Shown: in pieces, positions 57,529 to 64,000 of the stretch
Layout of the letters: every line of letters begins with the position of its first letter
Numbering within the stretch: position 1 is the stretch's first letter
From: Kalaharituber pfeilii
Taxonomy: Eukaryota > Ascomycota > Pezizomycetes > Pezizales > Pezizaceae
NCBI GenBank assembly: GCA_015179045.1
Contig: WHUZ01000034.1
Coordinates: forward strand, 434,001 to 498,000
DNA length: 64,000 nt
Direction of reading: 5' to 3'
Notes under the pieces: generated by a model
Seen by the model: only the letters and a program-made list of their open reading frames with translations
Databases searched by the model: none
Told to the model about the DNA's origin: nothing
Made by a program: the position numbers and the translations under genes

Positions 57529-60500
57529 ATGCCTCCAAAGCGACAGGCTCCAATGACGACGACTCCGGTAACAGGAGTCGCAAATGCAAATGGAATGAAT
57601 AGCAGCATAGAATTCCAATCTGCGGAGGAATTCACTAGGACTGTGAAGCGAAAGCTATCAAGTTCAACTAGAACCGGGCAAGCTTGCGACAGGTGCAAGG
57701 TTGGTGAATGTCATAATATTCTAATGAGATATAGTTGACGCTTGCGCGATAGGTGCGGAAGATTCGCTGTGATGGATTACCAGGAGGTTGCTCCCCATGT
57801 ATACAGAACAGGACAGAGTGCCGGACAACAGATCGAATATCGCAGCGCGCAATGCCCCGTGGATATGTGGAGAGTCTGGAGGCAAAGTGTGCGAGCATGG
57901 AGGCACGAATGAAGGAGTTGGAGGCTGCGCTGGCGCTGGAAAGAAGCTCACGTGGGGAACACAGTAGTGAAGGGCTGATGAATGGTAACGGACAAAAGCA
58001 TGAGCAGCCGCACACGAGGAATGAGGCAGGTGTTGCTTCCGAATGGTATTACCCCATCAATGGAGTCAAACCTAAGACCTACCTTAATAGCACAAGGGAT
58101 GCAAGAATCCATCCACAACTCCGTAACGGCACTGGCCCCCCCGACGACAAAGTAAGGGGATTTCGACCTGGCTGTTACTATCTTGGGCTATCCTCAGGGT
58201 CCTCAACTTTGCATACGATGAAGGACACGGCATTATCTGTGCTGGGTATTGAGATTGACTTATCGGATGTGGACCCTGTAGACACCAGTTATGCTAGCAT
58301 GGAGGGGGGTATGAATGATTCGTACGCCAGCCTCCTGAACTCAATGTTCAACGTGAATCCAAGCACACCTCAGAAACTGGAATTACCGCCCAAAGCTGAA
58401 GGTATGGCTTGTGCACAGTGGTTTTACTCATTTTCGTACCCATACTTGCCAATTGTGCATTGGCCGACTTTCGCGAAGCAGGTTAGTGTGCATCTTTCAC
58501 TTCCCTCAGCCCTATTGCTAATTCGATTGGGCGTCTAGCTCGAGCGTATGTATGACGAACGAGATTATCGGCCAACCACCGGGGTTTTGATCCAGGCCCA
58601 TATGATGGTTGCCATATGCTACTTCCAAACAGGTACTCGAGACCGTACGGCCTCGACTACCACGTCCAAAAGAATGGAGAAGTCATTTGAGCATTATCAC
58701 TTTTCTCTCACGCATTTCTACTCGCTACTTCGCTCAGCATCAATTGAGGATTTACAAGCCTTGTGTATGATAATACAACACATTCGTTCGTTTCCGAAGC
58801 CCGGCGCTAGTTGGTTCCTGGCACGGATAGTTATGTCCCTCGCAATGGAACTGGGGCTACACCGATCTTCAAAGAAGTGGCATACACATCGAAGGCAGAA
58901 CTGCATAGAGGATGAAATGAGAAAGAGGGTTTGGTGGTGTATTTGGACTGTAGAAACGTCTTTGTGTGCGAAACTTGGAAGACCAATGTGTCTGACGGAA
59001 GCAGACTATGACATCGAGTTGCCTGAGAGGGTTGATGATGAATATCTCACTGCCGACGGGTACCTGACAAGGCCGGAGGGCGTTAAAGGGTGTAGTTTTG
59101 ATGTGGGGATAGAGTTCTTTAAGGTTATTCCGCTATATGTCGAGATAAACTCTACGCTATATGCGGTAGTGCGGCCTAGTAGAGACAAGTATGTGGAATT
59201 GGTAGAGCAGCTTGAGAAGAGATTGATTGTTTGGAGGGATCAGATACCGGAATGGATATCGCAAGATTCCCAGCAACTCAATTACAGATATCAGGCGCTT
59301 TCGTTAGATGTCTTCTTTCATGAGTAAGTCAACATTCATTTACCGTTTTGCTAACCGTACTAACCATAAGTAATAGATGCCGAATTCTCATGAGACATCC
59401 ATCCTTGAGTTTATCTCCCTCTCCAATTTTCAATAAGCATAGCGTCAAGATGTGCGTGGAGTCTTCACGGGAGATTCTACGCTTGACGGACAAGCTTCGC
59501 AGAGAGAACAGCTATATGGATGCGACTTGGTACACAATTACTGTTCAATTGCTTGCAACACTGACCATACTCTTCTCGATGTGGAAAGATGGAGATCAGG
59601 AGGTTGCTCAAGAAGAGATTGACCAGGTCAAGGCAGACATGGAACTGTGCCAGGAGATCATGGGGGATATTGGAACATTAGTTGGTAAGGTTTCAATTGT
59701 AGCAATGTCTCGGACTGTGTTAATATCCATGGATGTACAGGCTCTTCCGATCGCCTGCGGGATATCGTGCGGAGGTTAACCCAAGGCACCTTGGAATATC
59801 TATACCAGCGACAACGGAAAAACAAACTATCCGCGAACTCCAAACCTAGCCGGCCATTACCAGGAAGCGCTGTGCCTACCCTCGGGCCCTCATCACCGTC
59901 GTACTACATGCATTCAAACATAGTGGCTAATTATGTACCACCTCCGACCCCCATATCGGCCACGAAGCTGAACTCACAGCTACTCTCACCTCTGGACGCT
60001 GACCGGTCAAACCGAATTCCTTCGCCTTCTCAACAACACTACCCGTCTGTTACACAAACATCACAGCCCTCTCAGCAGCAGCCATACGCGCTCGACCCCC
60101 TGTCCATGCCAGAGAATAGTCCATATAGCTCTGCGAATAGCTATCCATCGCACCCGGCGACGTACTTTCAGCCGCAACAGTCGCGTCCGCACCCCCCACC
60201 CCCCCGCATACCCCGCACACCCCGCACACCCCGCACACTCCTCACCAGCCTCTCTCTATGGACATGTCTCACCCTCATCACAGCCATCCGTCAGTGTTCC
60301 CGTGGAGCTACCCTGGCTCAGACTGGGCGAAGTATGCAGAATATGTGTCAACAATTGGCATGGACACAGGATCCCACACGCCGTCATTAGTGCAAGCAGG
60401 GCTAGCGGGATTGATGACTTTGTCTGGGGATAATTCCCTGCTCAATGCAGCGGTTGCGGCGGTAGCTGCAAGCCGGGCAGAGGATCCCGGAGATCAGGTT

Positions 60501-60626
60501 GGTTCAGCGGCAGGGGAATGGGGGACGATGGGACTAGGTGTCGGGTTGGGTTCAGGAGGGTATTCGCTGGCGGGAGCTGAATCAAACGGTAGAAGCAGCG
60601 CGGGAGTGGATGCTGGGGGGAATTAG
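57529..60626 (+). CDS. Zn2Cys6 fungal transcription factor (one frameshift)
   Basis: Five exons: 57529-57699, 57753-58481, 58539-59323, 59377-59684 and 59741-60626 (introns 53-57 nt), encoding 959 residues if one base is restored. The Zn2Cys6 knuckle, ACDRCKVRKIRC...GGCSPCIQNRTEC, has all six cysteines and is split by intron 1 after CysLys. It is followed by a linker and a short coiled coil (YVESLEAKCASMEARMKELE). The middle-homology (fungal-specific TF) domain includes WFYSFSYPYLPIVHWPTF, VLIQAHMMVAICYFQTG, ARIVMSLAMELGLHRSS, and RKRVWWCIWTVETSLCAKLG with RPMCL. The C-terminus is Pro/Ser/Gln-rich. The upstream frame (PHPPPPRIPRTPRTP) and the downstream frame (HTPHTPHTPHQPLSMDMS, then FPWSYPGSDWAKYAEY) are offset by one base at C6/C7 tracts (60192-60205). 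Target genes cannot be inferred. Confidence 0.87.
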
Positions 60627-61241
60627 ACGGGCGAGGTTGACGATGCCTATATGTTCTTTTGGGTTGGTTATTTGAGGGTAATCGTATTTTTTCGGTATTC
60701 TAACAAATTCCACGGCATCGATACCCTGCCTCTTCCTCTTTCTCTCAGCTTATTACCGACTATATAATACCCTTTACTTCAGCTGATCGGGAATTTGTTT
60801 GGAGGTGAAGGGCTTTTATTACTTATTACTTTTTTTATATACCAGCATTGTGCCAGATTATACCATCACCATAGCTAAAGGAGATCTACGTTACGAGAAA
60901 CGGTCGTCTAACACAACCATTTCATAAACATCCATCTCCCTCCATCTATCCATCCTTTTATCTCACTTATCTGTAACTCCTCTCATTCATCTTTCCTTTG
61001 TTGTTCATATTGTCGATACCTTATTTATTTATTTTTTGTTTTTGCTTCGTTTCCGGAAGGGCGGCGTTTTTTACTCATTCTATTCCCCACCACTTTTTTT
61101 TTCTCATGTTATTTTTTGTTCCATTTATCTTTGTACCATTGATGTACGATCTTCTTGTCTGTTAACCAAATACCATCAAATGACTTTTTTTTTTTTTCAT
61201 TTTTTTTTTTTTTCATCTCCAGTTGACACGGCATATAGCAA

Positions 61242-61276
<35 letters not shown>

Positions 61277-61965
61277 TCTTCCTTCTGAATAACATTCAAG
61301 TAATTATCAAGAAAGGCCAACTTGAGGTTTTGTGAAGTGAAAAGAATCTTTTTGAAGTACGAGAAAAAGGAATAGAAAGAAAGAGAAAAAGAGAGAGAGA
61401 GAGAAAAAAAAGCCAAAAAAAAAAAAAAAAAAACCAGAAAAAAAAAAAAAAAAAGAAGAAAAAACAAGGAAGCCTTTTCAGGGCCGGGAGCTATTCTCGT
61501 CGGCCCCTTCCTCGTCGTCATTCTTTTTATTCTTTTACTTGTTTTATAGCAAAGTTTTTTTTTTGTAGTTCCCTAACGACGAATCGTTATACGTCTGCTA
61601 AGGGCGAAATGTTTTTCGCAAAAATACCAAAATACCAGGAAACTTAATGTTAAGTCTATTATGTATGTTACAAGTGAGTGAGGGAAGGTTTATCTTAATG
61701 AAGCAGAAACGGGATAATATGGGAATAGGGAGCACTAGCAGGGGGGAATATTCTCTTGGGAAAGGGATTTTGGAAGGAAAGGGACAGGGCGAGGGATTCC
61801 GAAATTTTTTTTTTAGAACCCTTTTGACTGCAGTATTATGGACAAAGTTATAATTTTTTATATAAGATCAGAATTGGGAATAATTTTGGGCTTTTTAATG
61901 TTTCGTTTTGATCTTTTCTTCTTTTTTTTTGAATAGGGTTGATGATACCCAAGTAGATGTGGGTG

Positions 61966-62018
<53 letters not shown>

Positions 62019-62681
62019 AGTTGCTGGCTTGCTACCTAACTTGCTTGACGCTTTTCACCTTTTTTGTTCTTTTGAATAATTAATTATCATAACTCTAAAT
62101 CACTAGTATTGACGACGACCCCCCAACCAACCAACCAACCCCTCCCCCCAACACCCTCGAAGCAAGTACCGAAAATGGCACATTTGAGGGGAATATCTTT
62201 TTTTTTTTCCAAGAAAAAAAAAAATGATAATAATAATAAATATATATGCTGCAGGAGGCCAATTCCGGCTTTTTATTATATTACCCCCTTCACCCCAGTG
62301 GCACAGGCTGGAATTGCATTTTCTTGGAAAAACCTTTTTTTTTTTTTTTTTTTCCCTTTTTTCCAAGTGTTCCACAGCGCCTTTCTGGGTCTCGGCAGCC
62401 AGGCAAGTTATATTAAGAGTTCTTATCACATACCAGAGTTTTGATATGCGGGTGAAAGCTGACTGATTATAACTACATATGTAATGTTGCACACTCTTGG
62501 AAAAGGTTTCTTTGTGATGGGGTAGAAGTGATTAACGCAAAATACAATGCGGGTACATACCAAATACGTATTTATACATCGTTCCACATGTCACCAGCAT
62601 GGAACCTTCTCAACAACTGTCGGTCAATAAGAAATATTTCGACCCCCAATTTCCTACTCCCATCTTATCTTATCCTCTCTC
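60627..62681. other. Convergent intergenic region with very long T tracts
   Basis: It lies between the stop codons of two convergent genes. It contains T30 (61246-61275), A-rich runs at 61415-61455 and T49 (61969-62017). No gene is supported; the open frames present translate the T or A runs. Confidence 0.55.
61969..62017. repeat. T49 homopolymer
   Basis: Forty-nine consecutive T residues on the plus strand, the longest homopolymer in the window. No retroelement is visible beside it, so it need not be a retroposon tail. Confidence 0.9.
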
Positions 62682-64000
62682 CTATTCACACCAAAACTTC
62701 ACCCCCCTCAACACCTCTCTCGCCGCCTCCCCACACTTCTTCAAAGCCTCCTTCGCCCTTCTCCACCTCTCCAAATCCGCGTCCTCCCACGCCTCACCCA
62801 ACCCTGGAAGCACGACCCCTGCGTACCCGGTCCACCTGCCCGGTGCAAACACCACGTGCTTGTACCACTCCCTCTCCTTAAGGAGCCCTTGCTCACTCAA
62901 GAACGCGCGGTCAAAGGTCCGTAAGGCCTTGTTGGCCGCAGAGATCTGGCGCCACAGGAGGAGGCGCGGGATGTAGTTCCATATCGAGGGGATGGGGGCA
63001 TCGGGGTTGGAGGAGGTCCAGACGCGTTTAGCGGAGACGAGAGAATCGAGCTTGCGGGAGAAGTCGAGTGCGGCTTTAGTGAGGGAGGAGAACACTTTGG
63101 GAAGAGGTTTGATGCAGAAGTGTTCCTCCTTCGGTAGAGAGGAATGATCGTGATGGCGGCCCTGTCGCATGGAGCCCATCTCTCCGTATCGGAATGCAGT
63201 GGGGTTACCATACACGTCAAGATTCACCTTGTTCCCATGTACAGCCATATTCTGGAGCTGCGAGGCGCCACCCGCGGAAAACTCCTCCAATGATAGGACT
63301 CCCTTCACCTTCTCACTCCCCTGGAAATCCCCAATATATTTCTCCAACTGCACCGCGTACTCCGTCACATTCAGCGGCAGCACATCCCTGCTCGCCAGAT
63401 GGAGCAGCATCATTGTCCACATCCTCGCGATCGCCTCATGACGCACGAAGCCGCGGTCACCAAACATTTCCATCCAGCTAAATGAGTCGTAGTTAGAATG
63501 ATACATCCACACCGCATCCTGCACATCATTCTTGAAAGCCATGTCCGTCGACGGAATGCCAAGGAAGTCCTGGAAGGCAGTATAGTCGCTGCCAGAGCCG
63601 AGTGTGCTGATGTCGCCATTCCAGGTGTTCCCAATTGTTTTGCCTTCTCTGGGGTCGCCGATGGGGACTTTGTTTGCAGATTCGTGGGCAAGACCGAAGA
63701 GCAGCGGGTTGGCGGACATTAAGAACTGGGTGCCGACGGTACCGACGTCGAGGTTGATGTATGCAACTGCGTTTTCGGTGAGGTATTTTGCGTGATCTTC
63801 AACCCACTCTGTGGAACCCAAAAGACCATACTCCTCACCATCCCATGATGCAAGAACGATATCTCGGATTGGAGTCCATCCCTTCTTCCGCATTTCTGCA
63901 AGCGCACCCGCAACCTCAATAAGCGCTGCAGAGCCTGAATTCGGGTCACCTGCTCCTCCTGCAATCCATGCATCTCGGTGATTACCTGCGACAACAATTC
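62682..64000 (-). CDS. M28 peptidase, FOLH1/glutamate carboxypeptidase II type (partial)
   Basis: Minus strand. The stop codon is at 62682-62684 and the reading frame is open to the right edge, so the N-terminal half lies outside the window. About 438 residues are visible. Zinc-site elements match human FOLH1: VAGNHRDAWIAGGAGDPNSG (His and bridging Asp), ASWDGEEYGLLGSTEW (catalytic Glu and a Glu ligand), AYINLDVGT (Asp ligand) and MYHSNYDSF (His ligand). LGSGSDYTAFQDFLGIPS is also conserved. The C-terminal half is the transferrin-receptor-like dimerisation domain (FAPGRWTGYAG, then VLPGLGEAW). Fungal members are type II membrane or vacuolar/secretory peptidases; location cannot be judged without the N-terminus. 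It is convergent with the Zn2Cys6 gene. No intron was seen in the visible part. Confidence 0.92.
   Translation of the reverse strand, partial: IVVAGNHRDAWIAGGAGDPNSGSAALIEVAGALAEMRKKGWTPIRDIVLASWDGEEYGLLGSTEWVEDHAKYLTENAVAYINLDVGTVGTQFLMSANPLLFGLAHESANKVPIGDPREGKTIGNTWNGDISTLGSGSDYTAFQDFLGIPSTDMAFKNDVQDAVWMYHSNYDSFSWMEMFGDRGFVRHEAIARMWTMMLLHLASRDVLPLNVTEYAVQLEKYIGDFQGSEKVKGVLSLEEFSAGGASQLQNMAVHGNKVNLDVYGNPTAFRYGEMGSMRQGRHHDHSSLPKEEHFCIKPLPKVFSSLTKAALDFSRKLDSLVSAKRVWTSSNPDAPIPSIWNYIPRLLLWRQISAANKALRTFDRAFLSEQGLLKEREWYKHVVFAPGRWTGYAGVVLPGLGEAWEDADLERWRRAKEALKKCGEAAREVLRGVKFWCE

Noticed and set aside
61969..62017. T49 tract considered as the poly(A) tail of a retroposed copy
   Set aside because: No retrogene, SINE-like body or target duplication is visible next to it; other T/A tracts in the same flank suggest simple-sequence growth.

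Overview
This window is nuclear DNA from a filamentous ascomycete (Pezizomycotina). Genes sit on both strands and are split by short GT-AG introns, mostly 50-130 nt. The products are typical of filamentous ascomycetes: a fungal rhodopsin-domain membrane protein, a DUF7492 secreted protein, a Spa2 polarisome scaffold, an Nbp2/Skb5-like SH3 protein, fungal-type SLX4, a Zn2Cys6 regulator, UDP-glucose pyrophosphorylase and ribosomal protein eS21. I cannot assign a class or genus. I see no tRNA, rRNA, CRISPR array or bacterial-style operon.

Layout. 1-2.6 kb is AT-rich repeat DNA: three copies of an ~85-bp fold-back element lie around and inside a 1.1-kb inverted repeat whose arms differ mostly by C/T and G/A changes, as repeat-induced point mutation would leave. 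3.1-3.9 kb holds the relic of an HNH-nuclease gene. 6.4-8.5 kb: rhodopsin-domain protein (+). 10.6-12.0 kb: XRCC2-like recombination protein (-), divergent from PUS3/DEG1 (+, 13.5-15.3 kb). 17.4-19.3 kb: UDP-glucose pyrophosphorylase (+). 20.4-21.2 kb: a decayed membrane/coiled-coil gene. 25.9-27.1 kb: DUF7492 secreted protein (+). 28.3-28.8 kb: a possible 456-bp terminal-inverted-repeat element, followed by an unrecognised multi-exon gene at 29.2-30.0 kb. 33.1-34.9 kb: F-box protein (-), divergent from SLX4 (+, 35.6-37.9 kb). 38.9-39.4 kb: eS21 (+), with a 9-nt microexon. 41.7-43.6 kb: SH3 protein (-). 43.6-50.4 kb is gene-poor, with a very GC-rich block carrying G17, C22 and a 7-bp minisatellite. 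50.4-53.8 kb: Spa2 (+). 57.5-60.6 kb: Zn2Cys6 regulator (+), convergent with an M28/FOLH1-type peptidase (-) cut by the right edge.

The genes are independent housekeeping and regulatory loci, not a pathway cluster. Two genome-maintenance genes (XRCC2-like, SLX4) and two polarity/stress scaffolds (Spa2, Nbp2-like) are present, but not adjacent to each other.

The most consistent anomaly is that three otherwise intact genes (XRCC2-like, SH3 protein, Zn2Cys6 regulator) each change frame once at a C/G homopolymer, and each would be repaired by one extra base. That pattern points to undercalled homopolymers in the assembly rather than three independent pseudogenes. Exon boundaries were worked out by eye from splice signals, branch-site-like motifs and phase agreement, not by transcript evidence.
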